In this document: positions 46,301 through 61,300 of the stretch, piece after piece
Layout of the letters: each line of letters opens with the position of its first letter
Position numbering within the stretch: the stretch's first letter is position 1
Assembly: GCA_015847255.1 (NCBI GenBank)
Contig: JADLZK010000221.1
Span: 1 to 64,000, forward strand
Direction of reading: 5' to 3'
Source of the DNA: Hyparrhenia diplandra
Taxonomy: Eukaryota > Streptophyta > Magnoliopsida > Poales > Poaceae
Length of the DNA: 64,000 nucleotides
Position numbers and translations under genes: made by a program
Notes under the pieces: model-generated
Told to the model about the DNA's origin: nothing
The model's input: only the letters and a program-made list of their open reading frames with translations
Databases searched by the model: none

Positions 46301-49300
46301 GTGGATAGGTTAGATGATGGTAGGAACAATTACATGGCGTTCCCCAACCGTTAATATATGTTTCCATATGTGACATTAGGGACTGCTGGCGCTGATTTCA
46401 GCGCGAACTCAAAACAAAGAGAAGTTTTGAATCCGGATATAGAATCGAGCTAGACTTTTTAGCGGTTGTGGAATCAAATGCCTCACCCTAGAGAACCTAA
46501 ATTTGAAGAAGTGGACCATTAGAGAGTTTTTCTAAGAATCACTTGTCATAGGCCTCAAAGTAGCACTTGTTTAGATTGAGATCTTGGAATTCCATCGAAA
46601 ATATCTATGTCGACCTACGTACCAAAACAAGAAGGGGAACGACACGAAAGGTACATAGGAAGTTAGGGTGGATAGGTTAGATGATGGTAGGAACAATTAC
46701 ATGGCGTTCCCCAACCGTTAATATATGTTTCCGTATGTGACATTAGGGACTGCTGGCTGATTTCAGAGCGAACTCAAAACAAAGAGAACTTTCGAATCCG
46801 AATATAGAATCGAGCTAGACTTTTTAGCGGTTGTGGAATCAAACGCCTCACCCTAGAGAACCTAAATTTGAAGAAGTGGACCATTAGAGAGTTTTTTCTA
46901 AGAATCACTTGTCATAGGCCTCAAAGTAGCACTTGTTTAGAGTGAGATCTTGGAATTCCATCGAAAATATCTATGTCGAGCCTACGTGCCGAAACAAGAA
47001 GGGAACAACACGAAAGGTACATAGGAAGTTAGGGTGGATAGGTTAGATGATGGTAGGAACAATTACATGGCGTTCCCCAACCGTTAATATATGTTTCCGT
47101 ATGTGACATTAGGGACTGGCTGCGCTGATTTCAGAGCGAACTCAAAACAAAGAGAACTTTCCAATCCGGATATAGAATCGAGCTAGACTTTTTAGCGGTT
47201 GTGGAATCAAATGCCTCACCCTAGAGAACCTAAATTTGAAGAAGTGGACCATTAGAGAGTTTTTCTAAGAATCACTTGTCATAGGCCTCAAAGTAGCACT
47301 TGTTTAGAGTGAGATCTTGGAATTCCATCGAAAATATCTATGTCGACCTACGTACCGAAGCAAGAAGGGGAACAACACGAAAGGTACATAGGAAGTTAGG
47401 GTGGATAGGTTAGATGATGGTAAGGAACAATTACATGGCGTTCCCCAACCGTTAATATATGTTTCCGTATGTGACATTAGGATTTCTTTGGCGCTGATTT
47501 CAGAGCGAACTCAAAACAAAGAGAACTTTTCGAATCCGGATATAGAATCGAGCTAGACTTTTTAGCGGTTGTGGAATCAAATGCCTCACCCTAGAGAACC
47601 TAAATTTGAAGAAGTGGACCATTAGAGAGTTTTTTCTAAGAATCACTTGTCATAGGCCTCAAAGTAGCACTTGCTTAGAGTGAGATCTTGGAATTCCATC
47701 GAAAATATCTATGTCGACCTACGTACCAAAAACAAAAAGGGAACAACACGAAAGGTACATAGGAAGTTAGGGTGGATAGGTTAGATGATGGTAGGAACAA
47801 TTACATGGCGTTCCCCAACCGTTAATATATGTTTCCGTATGTGACATTAGGGACTGCTGGCGCTGATTTCAGCGCGAACTCAAAACAAAGAGAACTTTCG
47901 AATCCGGATATAGAATCGAGCTAGACTTTTTAGCGGTTGTGGAATCAAACGCCTCACCCTAGAGAACCTAAATTTGAAGAAGTGGACCATTAGAGAGTTT
48001 TTTCTAAGAATCACTTGTCATAGGCCTCAAAGTAGCACTTGTTTAGAGTGAAATCTTGGAATTCCATCGAAAATATCTATGTCGACCTACGTACCGAAAC
48101 AAGAAGGGGAACTACACGAAAGGTACATAGGAAGTTAGGGTGGATAGGTTAGATGATGGTAGAAACAATTACATGGCGTTCCCCAGAGTTAATATATGTT
48201 TAGTATGTGACAAATATCTATGCGCTGATTTCAGTAGCGAACTCAAAACAAAGGAGAACTTTCGAAAGGATATAGAATCGAGCTAGACTTTTTAGCGGTT
48301 GTGGAATCAAATGCCTCACCCTAGAGAACCTAAATTTGAAGAAGTGGACCATTTAGAGAGTTTTTTCTAAGAATCACTTGTCATAGGCCTCAAAGTAGCA
48401 CTTGTTTTGAGATCTTGGAATTCCATCGAAAATATCTATGTGACCTACGTGCCAAAACAAGAAGGAACGACACGAAAGGTACATAGGAAGTTAGGGTGGA
48501 TAGGTTAGATGATGGTAGGAACAATTACATGGCGTTCCCCAACCGTTAATATATGTTTCCGTATGTGACATTAGGGACTCTTGGCGCTGATTTCATAGCG
48601 AACTCAAAACAAAGAGAACTTTGGAATCCGGATATAGAATCCAGCTAGAAATTTTTAGCGGTTGTGGAATCAACGCCTCACCCTAGAGAACCTAAATTTG
48701 AAGAAGTGGACCATTAGAGAGTTTTTCTAAGAATCACTTGTCATATGGCCTCAAAGTAGCACTTGTTTAGAGTGAGATCTTGGAATTCCATCGAAAATAT
48801 CTATAATGGAGCCTACGTACCAAAACAAGAAGGGGGAACAACACGAAAGGTACATAGGAAGTTAGGGTGGATAGGTTAGATGATGGTAGGAACAATTACA
48901 TGGCGTTCCCCAACCGTTAATATATGTTTCCGTATGTGACATTAGGGACTGGGGCGCTGATTTCAGCGAACTCAAAACAAAGAGAAGTTTTGAATCCGGA
49001 TATAGAATCGAGCTAGACTTTTTTAGCGGTTGTGGAATCAAATGCCTCACCCTAGAGAACCTAAATTTGAAGAAGTGGACCATTAGAGTTTTTCTAAGAA
49101 TCACTTGTCATAGGCCTCAAAGTAGCACTTGTTTAGAGTGAAATCTTGGAATTCCATCGAAAATATCTATGTCGACCTACGTGCCAAACAAGAAGGGAAC
49201 AACACGAAAGGTACATAGGAAGTTAGGGTGGATAGGTTAGATGATGGTAGGAACAATTACATGGCGTTCCCCAACCGTTAATATATGTTTCCGTATGTGA

Positions 49301-52300
49301 CATTAGGGACTCTTTGGCGCTGATTTCAGCGCGAACTCAAAACAAAGAGAACTTTCGAATCCGGATATAGAATCGAGCTAGACTTTTTAGCGGTTGTGGA
49401 ATCAAATGCCTCACCCTAGAGAACCTAAATTTGAAGAAGTGGACCATTAGAGTTTTTTCTAAGAATCACTTGTCATAGGCCTCAAAGTAGCACTTGTTTA
49501 GAGTGAGATCTTGGAATTCCATCGAAAATATCTATGTCGACCTACGTACCGAAACAAGAAGGGGAACAACACGAAAGGTACATAGGAAGTTAGGGTGGAT
49601 AGGTTAGATGATGGTAGGAACAATTACATGGCGTTCCCCAACCGTTAATATATGTTTCCGTATGTGACATTAGGGACTTAGGGCGCTGATTTCTTTTTTA
49701 AGCGAACTCAAAACAAAGAGAACTTTAGAATCCGGATATAGAATCGAGCTAGACTTTTTAGCGGTTGTGGAATCAAACGCCTCACCCTAGAGAACCTAAA
49801 TTTGAAGAAGTGGACCATTAGAGTTTTTCTAAGAATCACTTGTCATAGGCCTCAAAGTAGCACTTGTTTAGAGTGAAATCTTGGAATTCCATCGAAAATA
49901 TCTATTTCGACCTACGTTGTGGAAACAAGAAGGGAACAACACGAAAGGTACATAGGAAGTTAGGGTGGATAGCATTGTTAGATGATGGTAGGAACAATTA
50001 CATGGCGTTCCCCAACCGTTAATATATGTTTCCGTATGTGACATTAGGGACTGGCGCTGATTTCAGCGCGAACTCAAAACAAAGAGAAGTTTTGAATCCG
50101 GATAAAGAATCGAGCTAGACTTTTTAGCGGTTGTGGAATCAAATGCCTCACCCTAGAGAACCTAAATTTGAAGAAGTGGACCATTAGAGAGTTTTTCTAA
50201 GAATCACTTGTCATAGGCCTCAAAGTAGCACTTGTTTAGAGTGAGATCTTGGAATTCCATCGAAAATATCTATGTCGACCTACGTACCAAAACAAGAAGG
50301 GAACAACACGAAAGGTACATAGGAAGTTAGGGTGGATAGGTTAGATGATGGTAGGAACAATTACATGGCGTTCCCCAACCGTTAATATATGTTTCCGTAT
50401 GTGACATTAGGGGCTGGGGCGCTGATTTCAGCGAACTCAAAACAAAAAGAACTTTCCAATCCGGATATAGAATCGAGCTAGACTTTTTAGCGGTTGTGGA
50501 ATCAAACGCCTCACCCTAGAGAACCTAAATTTGAAGAAGTGGACCATTAGAGAGTTTTTCTAAGAATCACTTGTCATAGGCCTCAAAGTAGCACTTGTTT
50601 AGAGTGAGATCTTGGAATTCCATCGAAAATATCTATGTCGACCTACGTACCGAAACAAGAAGGGGAACAACACGAAAGGTACATAGGAAGTTAGGGTGGA
50701 TAGGTTAGATGATGGTAGGAACAATTACATGGCGTTCCCCAACCGTTAATATATGTTTCCGTATGTGACATTAGGGAGGCTGGCTTTGGCGCTGATTTCA
50801 GCGCGAACTCAAACAAAGAGAACTTTCGAATCCGGATATAGAATCGAGCTAGACTTTTTTAGCGGTTGTGGAATCAAATGCCTCACCCTAGAGAACCTAA
50901 ATTTGAAGAAGTGGACCATTAGAGTTTTTTCTAAGAATCACTTGTCATAGGCCTCAAAGTAGCACTTGTTTAGAGTGAGATCTTGGAATTCCATCGAAAA
51001 TATCTATAATCGACCTACGTACGAAGAAGCAAGAAGGGGAACAACACGAAAGGTACATAGGAAGTTAGGGTGGATAGGTTAGATGATGGTAGGAACAATT
51101 ACATGGCGTTCCCCAACCGTTAATATATGTTTCCGTATGTGACATTAGGGGAATTTGGCGGCTGATTTCAGCGCGAACTCAAAACAAAGAGAACTTTCCA
51201 ATCCGGATATAGAATCGAGCTAGACTTTTAGCGGTTGTGGAATCAAATTCCTCACCCTAGAGAACCTAAATTTGAAGAAGTGGACCATTAGAGTTTTTCT
51301 AAGAATCACTTGTCATAGGCCTCAAAGTAGCACTTGTTTAGAGTGAGATCTTGGAATTCCATCGAAAATATCTATGTCGACCTACGTACCAAAACAAGAA
51401 AAGGAACGACACGAAAGGTACATAGGAAGTTAGGGTGGATAGGTTAGATGATGGTAGGAACAATTACATGGCGTTCCCCAACCGTTAATATATGTTTCCG
51501 TATGTGACATTAGGGACTTGGCGCTGATTTCAGCGCGAACTCAAAACAAAAAGAGAACTTTTCAATCCGGATATAGAATCGAGCTAGACTTTTTAGCGGT
51601 TGTGGAATCAAATGCCTCACCCTAGAGAACCTAAATTTGAAGAAGTGGACCATTAGAGAGTTTTTTCTAAGAATCACTTGTCATAGGCCTCAAAGTAGCA
51701 CTTGTTTAGAGTGAGATCTTGGAATTCCATCGAAAATATCTATGTCGACCTACGTACCGAAGCAAGAAGGGGAACAACACGAAAGGTACATAGGAAGTTA
51801 GGGTGGATATGTTGGATGATGGTAGAAACAATTACATGGCGTTCCCCAACCATTAATATATGTTTCCGTATGTGACATTAGGGACTCTTTGGCGCTGATT
51901 TCAGCGCGAACTCAAAACAAAGAGAACTTTCCAATCCGGATATAGAATCGAGCTAGACTTTTTAGCGGTTGTGGAATCAAACGCCTCACACTAGAGAACC
52001 TAAATTTGAACAAGTGGACCATTAGAGTTTTTTTTTCTAAGAATCACTTGTCATAGGCCTCAAAGTAGCACTTGTTTAGAGTGAGATCTTGGAATTCCAT
52101 CGAAAATATCTATGTGGACCTACGTACCAAAACAAGAAGGGAACAACACGAAAGGTACATAGGAAGTTAGGGTGGATAGGTTAGATGATGGTAGAAACAA
52201 TTACATGGCGTTCCCCAACCATTAATATATGTTTCCGTATGTGACATTAGGGACTGCTGGCGCTGATTTCAGCGCGAACTCAAAACAAAGAGAAGTTTCC

Positions 52301-55300
52301 AATCCGGATATAGAATCGAGCTAGACTTTTTAGCGGTTGTGGAATCAAAGGCCTCACCCTAGAGAACCTAAATTTGAAGAAGTGGACCATTAGAGAGTTT
52401 TTCTAAGAATCACTTGTCATAGGCCTCAAAGTAGCACTTGTTTAGAGTGAGATCTTGGAATTCCATCGAAAATATCTCTATGTCGACCTACGTGCCAAAC
52501 AAGAAGGGAACGACACGAAAGGTACATAGGAAGTTAGGGTGGATAGGTTAGATGATGGTAGGAACAATTACATGGCGTTCCCCAACCGTTAATATATGTT
52601 TCCGTATGTGACATTAGGGGGCTGGCGGCGCTGATTTCAGCGCGAACTCAAAACAAAGAGAACTTTCGAATCCGGATATAGAATCGAGCTAGACTTTTTA
52701 GCGGTTGTGGAATCAAACGCCTCACCCTAGAGAACCTAAATTTGAAGAAGTGGACCATTAGAGAGTTTTTTCTAAGAATCACTTGTCATAGGCCTCAAAG
52801 TAGCACTTGTTTAGAGTGAGATCTTGGAATTCCATCGAAAATATCTATATGTCGACCTACGTACCAAAAGCAAGAAGGGAACAACACGAAAGGTACATAG
52901 GAAGTTAGGGTGGATAGGTTAGATGATGGTAGGAACAATTACATGGCGTTCCCCAACCGTTAATATATGTTTCCGTATGTGACATTAGGGACTGCTGGCG
53001 CTGATTTCATTTCAGCGAACTCAAAACAAAGAGAACTTTCCAATCCGGATATAGAATCGAGCTAGACTTTTTAGCGGTTGTGGAATCAAACGCCTCACCC
53101 TAGAGAACCTAAATTTGAAGAAGTGGACCATTAGAGAGTTTTTCTAAGAATCACTTGTCATAGGCCTCAAAGTAGCACTTGTTTAGAGTGAGATCTTGGA
53201 ATTCCATCGAAAATATCTATGTCGACCTACGTACCGAAACAAGAAGGGGAACAACATGAAAGGAACATAGAAAGTTAGGGTGGATAGGTTAGATGATGGT
53301 AGAAACAATTATATGGCGTTCCCCAACCGTTAATATATGTTTCCGTATGTGACATTAGGGGACTGCTGGCGCTGATTTCAGCGCGAACTCAAAACAAAGA
53401 GAACTTTTCGAATCCGGATATAGAATCGAGCTAGACTTTTTAGCGGTTGTGGAATCAAATGCCTCACCCTAGAGAACCTAAATTTGAAGAAGTGGACCAT
53501 TAGAGTTTTTCTAAGAATCACTTGTCATAGGCCTCAAAGTAGCACTTGTTTAGAGTGAGATCTTGGAATTCCATCGAAAATATCTATGTCGACCCTACGT
53601 GCCAAAGCAAGAAGGGAACAACACGAAAGGTACATAGGAAGTTAGGGTGGATAGGTTAGATGATGGTAGGAACAATTACATGGCGTTCCCCAACCGTTAA
53701 TATATGTTTCCGTATGTGACATTAGGGAGGGTGGCGCTGATTTCAGCGAACTCAAAACAAAGAGAAACTTTTGAATCGGATATAGAATCGAGCTAGACTT
53801 TTTAGCGGTTGTGGAATCAAACGCCTCACACTAGAGAACCTAAATTTGAATAAGTGGACCATTAGAGAGTTTTTCTAAGAATCACTTGTCATAGGCCTCA
53901 AAGTAGCACTTGTTTAGAGTGAGATCTTGGAATTCCATCGAAAATATCTATGTCGACCTACGTACCGAAGCAAGAAGGGAACAACACGAAAGGTACATAG
54001 GAAGTTAGGGTGGATAGGTTAGATGATGGTAGGAACAATTACATGGCGTTCCCCAACCGTTAATATATGTTTCCGTATGTGACATTAGGACTCTTGGGCT
54101 GATTTCAGCGCGAACTCAAAACAAAAGAACTTTCGAATCCGGATATAGAATCGAGCTAGACTTTTTAGCGGTTGTGGAATCAAATGCCTCACCCTAGAGA
54201 ACCTAAATTTGAAGAAGTGGACCATTAGAGAGTTTTTCTAAGAATCACTTGTCATAGGCCTCAAAGTAGCACTTGTTTAGAGTGAGATCTTGGAATTCCA
54301 TCGAAAATATCTATGTCGACCTACGTGCCAAAACAAGAAGGGAACAACACGAAAGGTACATAGGAAGTTAGGGTGGATAGGTTAGATGATGGTAGGAACA
54401 ATTACATGGCGTTCCCCAACCGTTAATATATGTTTCGTATGTGACATTAGGGACTCTTTGGCGCTGATTTCAGCGTGAACTCAAAACAAATAGAAGTTTC
54501 AAATCCGGATATAGAATCGAGCTAGACTTTTTTTAGCGGTTGTGGAATCAAATGCCTCACCCTAGAGAACCTAAATTTGAAGAAGTGGACCATTAGAGTT
54601 TTTTCTAAGAATCACTTGTCATAGGCCTCAAAGTAGCACTTGTTTAGAGTGAGATCTTGGAATTCCATCGAAAATATCTATATCGACCTACATTGCCAAA
54701 ACAAGAAGGGAACAACACGAAAGGTACATAGGAAGTTAGGGTGGATAGGTTAGATGATGGTAGGAACAATTACATGGCGTTCCCCAACCGTTAATATATG
54801 TTTCCGTATGTGACATTAGGGACTGCTGGCGCTGATTTCAGAGCGAACTCAAAACAAAGAGAACTTTCCAATCCGGATATAGAATCGAGCTAGACTTTTT
54901 AGCGGTTGTGGAATCAAATGCCTCACCCTAGAGAACCTAAATTTGAAGAAGTGGACCATTAGAGAGTTTTTTCTAAGAATCACTTGTCATAGGCCTCAAA
55001 GTAGCACTTGTTTAGAGTGAGATCTTGGAATTCCATCGAAAATATCTATGTCGACCTACGTACCGAAGCAAGAAGGGGAACAACACGAAAGGTACATAGG
55101 AAGTTAGGGTGGATAGGTTAGATGATGGTAGGAACAATTACATGGCGTTCCCCAACCGTTAATATATGTTTCCGTATGTGACATTAGGGACTGCTGGCGC
55201 TGATTTCAGAGCGAACTCAAAACAAAGAGAACTTTCGAATCCGGATATAGAATCGAGCTAGACTTTTTAGCGGTTGTGGAATCAAATGCCTCACCCTAGA

Positions 55301-58300
55301 GAACCTAAATTTGAAGAAGTGGACCATTAGAGTGTTTTTTCTAAGAATCACTTGTCATAGGCCTCAAAGTAGCACTTGTTTAGAGTGAGATCTTGGAATT
55401 CCATCGAAAATATCTATGTCGACCTACGTACCAAAACAAGAAAAGGAACGACACGAAAGGTACATAGGAAGTTAGGGTGGATAGGTTAGATGATGGTAGG
55501 AACAATTACATGGCGTTCCCCAACCGTTAATATATGTTTCCGTATGTGACATTAGGGACTTGGCGCTGATTTTTGCGAACTCAAAACAAAGAGAACTTTC
55601 GAATCCGGATATAGAATCGAGCTAGACTTTTTAGCGGTTGTGGAATCAAATGCCTCACCCTAGAGAACCTAAATTTGAAGAAGTGGACCATTAGAGTTTT
55701 TCTAAGAATCACTTGTCATAGGCCTCAAAGTAGCACTTGTTTAGAGTGAGATCTTGGAATTCCATCGAAAATATCTATGTCGACCTACGTACCGAAGCAA
55801 GAAGGTGAACAACACGAAAGGTACATAGGAAGTTAGGGTGGATAGGTTCGATGATGGTAGGAACAATTACATGGCGTTCCCCAACCGTTATTATATGTTT
55901 CCGTATGTGACATTAGGGACCGCTGTCGCTGATTTCAGAGCGAACTCAAAACAAAGAGAACTTTCCAATCCGGATATTGAATCGAGCTAGACTTTTTAGC
56001 GGTTGTGGAATCAAATGCCTCACCCTAGAGAACCTAAATTTGAAGAAGTGGACCATTAGAGAGTTTTTCTAAGAATCACTTGTCATAGGCCTCAAAGTAG
56101 CACTTGTTTAGAGTGAGATCTTGGAATTCCATCGAAAATATCTATGTCGACCTACGTACCAAAACAAGAAAAGGAACGACACGAAAGGTACATAGGAAGT
56201 TAGGGTGGATAGGTTAGATGATGGTAGAAACAATTACATGGCGTTCCCCAACCGTTAATATGTTTCCGTATGTGACATTAGGAATTTCTGGCGCTGATTT
56301 CAAGGAGCGAACTCAAAACAAAGAGAACTTTTCAATCGGATATAGAATCGAGCTAGACTTTTTAGCGGTTGTGGAATCAAATGCCTCACCCTAGAGAACC
56401 TAAATTTGAAGAAGTGGACCATTAGAGAGTTTTTTCTAAGAATCACTTGTCATAGGCCTCAAAGTAGCACTTGTTTAGAGTGAGATCTTGGAATTCCATC
56501 GAAAATATCTATGTCGACCTACGTACCCAAACAAGAAAAGGAACGACACGAAAGGTACACAGGAAGTTAGGGTGGATAGGTTAGATGATGGTAGAAACAA
56601 TTACATGGCGTTCCCCCAACCGTTAATATATGTTTCCGTATGTGACATTAGGGGACTTTGGCGCTGATTTCGGTAGCGAACTCAAAACAAAGAGAACTTT
56701 CGAATCCGGATATAGAATCGAGCTAGACTTTTTAGCGGTTGTGGAATCAAGCGCCTCACCCTAGAGAACCTAAATTTGAAGAAGTGGACCATTAGAGTTT
56801 TTCTAAGAATCACTTGTCATAGGCCTCAAAGTAGCACTTGTTTAGAGTGAGATCTTGGAATTCCATCGAAAATATCTATGTCGACCTACGTACCGAAACA
56901 AGAAGGGGAACAACACGAAAGGTACATAGGAAGTTAGGGTGGATAGGTTAGATGATGGTAGAAACAATTACATGGCGTTCCCCAACCGTTAATATATGTT
57001 TCCGTATGTGACATTAGGGACTGCTGGCGCTGATTTCAGCGCGAACTCAAAACAAAGAGACTTTTGAATCGGATATAGAATCGAGCTAGACTTTTTAGCG
57101 GTTGTGGAATCAAATGCCTCACCCTAGAGAACCTAAATTTGAAGAAGTGGACCATTAGAGAGTTTTTTCTAAGAATCACTTGTCATAGGCCTCAAAGTAG
57201 CACTTGTTTAGAGTGAGATCTTGGAATTCCATCGAAAATATCTATGTCGACCTACGTACCAAAACAAGAAGGGGAACAACACGAAAGGTACATAGGAAGT
57301 TAGGGTGGATAGGTTAGATGATGGTAGGAACAATTACATGGCGTTCCCCAACCGTTAATATATGTTTCCGTATGTGACATTAGGGGCTGGCGCTGATTTC
57401 AGTAGCGAACTCAAAACAAAGAGAACTTTCCAATCCGGATATAGAATCGAGCTAGACTTTTTAGCGGTTGTGGAATCAAATGCCTCACCCTAGAGAACCT
57501 AAATTTGAAGAAGTGGACCATTAGAGAGTTTTTCTAAGAATCACTTGTCATAGACCTCAAAGTAGCACTTGTTTAGAGTGAGATCTTGGAATTCCATCGA
57601 AAATATCTATGGAGACCTACGTACCAGAAACAAGAAGGGGAACAACACGAAAGGTACATAGGAAGTTAGGGTGGATAGGTTAGATGATGGTAGGAACAAT
57701 TACATGGCGTTCCCCAACCGTTAATATATGTTTCGTATGTGACATTAGGGGGGCTTTGGCGCTGATTTCAGCGCGAACTCAAAACAAAGAGAACTTTTCA
57801 ATCCGGATATAGAATCGAGCTAGACTTTTTAGCGGTTGTGGAATCAAATGCCTCACCTAGAGAACCTAAATTTGAAGAAGTGGACCATTAGAGAGTTTTT
57901 TTCTAAGAATCACTTGTCATAGGCCTCAAAGTAGCACTTGTTTAGAGTGAGATCTTGGAATTCCATCGAAAATATCTATGTCGACCTACGTACCAAAACA
58001 AGAAGGGGAACAACACGAAAGGTACATAGGAAGTTAGGGTGGATAGGTTAGATGATGGTAGGAACAATTACATGGCGTTCCCCAACCGTTAATATATGTT
58101 TCCGTATGTGACATTAGGGACTGCTTTGGCGCTGATTTCATAGCGAACTCAAAACAAAAAGAACTTTTGAATCCGGATATAGAATCGAGCTAGACTTTTT
58201 AGCGGTTGTGGAATCAAATGCCTCACCCTAGAGAACCTAAATTTGAAGAAGTGGACCATTAGAGTTTTTTCTAAGAATCACTTGTCATAGGCCTCAAAGT

Positions 58301-61300
58301 AGCACTTGTTTAGAGTGAGATCTTGGAATTCCATCGAAAATATCTATGTGGACCTACGTGCCCAAAACAAGAAGGGAACAACACGAAAGGTACATAGGAA
58401 GTTAGGGTGGATAGGTTAGATGATGGTAGGAACAATTACATGGCGTTCCCCAACCGTTAATATATGTTTCCGTATGTGACATTAGGGACTGGCTGGCGCT
58501 GATTTCAGCGCGAACTCAAAACAAAGAGAACTTTCGAATCGGATATAGAATCGAGCTAGACTTTTTAGCGGTTGTGGAATCAAGCGCCTCACCCTAGAGA
58601 ACCTAAATTTGAAGAAGTGGACCATTAGAGTTTTTCTAAGAATCACTTGTCATAGGCCTCAAAGTAGCACTTGTTTAGAGTGAGATCTTGGAATTCCATC
58701 GAAAATATCTATGTCGACCTACGTACCAAAACAAGAAGGGGAACAACACGAAAGGTACATAGGAAGTTAGGGTGGATAGGTTAGATGATGGTAGGAACAA
58801 TTACATGGCGTTCCCCAACCGTTAATATATGTTTCCGTATGTGACATTAGGGGGCTGGCGCTGATTTCAGCGCGAACTCAAAACAAAGAGAACTTTTGAA
58901 TCGGATATAGAATCGAGCTAGACTTTTTAGCGGTTGTGGAATCAAATGCCTCACCCTAGAGAACCTAAATTTGAAGAAGTGGACCATTAGAGAGTTTTTT
59001 TTTTTCTAAGAATCACTTGTCATAGGCCTCAAAGTAGCACTTGTTTAGAGTGAGATCTTGGAATTCCATCGAAAATATCTATATGTCGACCTACGTCTAC
59101 CAAAACAAGAAGGGGAACAACACGAAAGGTACATAGGAAGTTAGGGTGGATAGGTTAGATGATGGTAGGAACAATTACATGGCGTTCCCCAACCGTTAAT
59201 ATATGTTTCCGTATGTGACATTAGGGGACTGCTGGCGCTGATTTCAGCGCGAACTCAAAACAAAAAGAGAACTTTTTGAATCCGGATATAGAATCGAGCT
59301 AGACTTTTTAGCGGTTGTGGAATCAAACGCCTCACCCTAGAGAACCTAAATTTGAAGAAGTGGACCATTAGAGTTTTTCTAAGAATCACTTGTCATAGGC
59401 CTCAAAGTAGCACTTGTTTAGAGTGAGATCTTGGAATTCCATCGAAAATATCTATGTCGAGACCTACGTACCAAAACAAGAAGGGAACAACACGAAAGGT
59501 ACATAGGAAGTTAGGGTGGATAGGTTAGATGATGGTAGGAACAATTACATGGCGTTCCCCAACCGTTAATATATGTTTCCGTATGTGACATTAGGGACTG
59601 GCGGCGCTGATTTCAGCGCGAACTCAAAACAAAGAGAACTTTGAATCGGATATAGAATCGAGCTAGACTTTTTTAGCGGTTGTGGAATCAAATGCCTCAC
59701 CCTAGAGAACCTAAATTTGAAGAAGTGGACCATTAGAGAGTTTTTCTAAGAATCACTTGTCATAGGCCTCAAAGTAGCACTTGTTTAGAGTGAGATCTTG
59801 GAATTCCATCGAAAATATCTATAGACCTACGTACCAAAAGCAAAAGGGAACAACACGAAAGGTACATAGGAAGTTAGGGTGGATAGGTTAGATGATGGTA
59901 GGAACAATTACATGGCGTTCCCCAACCGTTAATATATGTTTCCGTATGTGACATTAGGGACTTTTTGGCGCTGATTTCAGTAGCGAACTCAAAACAAAGA
60001 GAACTTTCCAATCCGGATATAGAATCGAGCTAGACTTTTTAGCGGTTGTGGAATCAAATGCCTCACCCTAGAGAACCTAAATTTGAAGAAGTGGACCATT
60101 AGAGTTTTTCTAAGAATCACTTGTCATAGGCCTCAAAGTAGCACTTGTTTAGAGTGAGATCTTGGAATTCCATCGAAAATATCTATGTCGACCTACGTAC
60201 CAAAACAAGAAGGGAACAACACGAAAGGTACATAGGAAGTTAGGGTGGATAGGTTAGATGATGGTAGGAACAATTACATGGCGTTCCCCAACCGTTAATA
60301 TATGTTTCCGTATGTGACATTAGGGGACTGGCGCTGATTTCAGAAGCGAACTCAAAACAAAAGAACTTTTTGAATCCGGATATAGAATCGAGCTAGACTT
60401 TTTAGCGGTTGTGGAATCAAATGCCTCACCCTAGAGAACCTAAATTTGAAGAAGTGGACCATTAGAGTTTTTTCTAAGAATCACTTGTCATAGGCCTCAA
60501 AGTAGCACTTGTTTAGAGTGAGATCTTGGAATTCCATCGAAAATATCTATGTCGACCTACGTGCCAAAACAAGAAGGGAACAACACGAAAGGTACATAGG
60601 AAGTTAGGGTGGATAGGTTAGATGATGGTAGGAACAATTACATGGCGTTCCCCAACCGTTAATATATGTTTCCGTATGTGACATTAGGGGCTGGCGCTGA
60701 TTTCAGCGAACTCAAAACAAAAAAGAACTTTCCAATCGGATATAGAATCGAGCTAGACTTTTTAGCGGTTGTGGAATCAAACGCCTCACCCTAGAGAACC
60801 TAAATTTGAAGAAGTGGACCATTAGAGTTTTTTCTAAGAATCACTTGTCATAGGCCTCAAAGTAGCACTTGTTTAGAGTGAGATCTTGGAATTCCATCGA
60901 AAATATCTATGTCGACCTACGTACCAAAACAAGAAGGGAACAACACGAAAGGTACATAGGAAGTTAGGGTGGATAGGTTAGATGATGGTAGGAACAATTA
61001 CATGGCGTTCCCCAACCGTTAATATATGTTTCCGTATGTGACATTAGGAATTTCTTTGGCGCTGATTTCAGCGCGAACTCAAAACAAAGAGAACTTTGAA
61101 TCGGATATAGAATCGAGCTAGACTTTTTAGCGGTTGTGGAATCAAATGCCTCACCCTAGAGAACCTAAATTTGAAGAAGTGGACCATTAGAGAGTTTTTT
61201 CTAAGAATCACTTGTCATAGGCCTCAAAGTAGCACTTGTTTAGAGTGAGATCTTGGAATTCCATCGAAAATATCTATGTCGACCTACGTACCAAAACAAG

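Noticed and set aside
6699..50950. About two dozen ATG-initiated open frames of 60-103 codons on both strands
   Set aside because: All lie wholly within the satellite and translate the same few stretches of the unit in different frames. They exist only where an indel or the S1/S2 deletion removes stops. None has a recognisable domain, a promoter or a consistent length, so none is annotated as a CDS.
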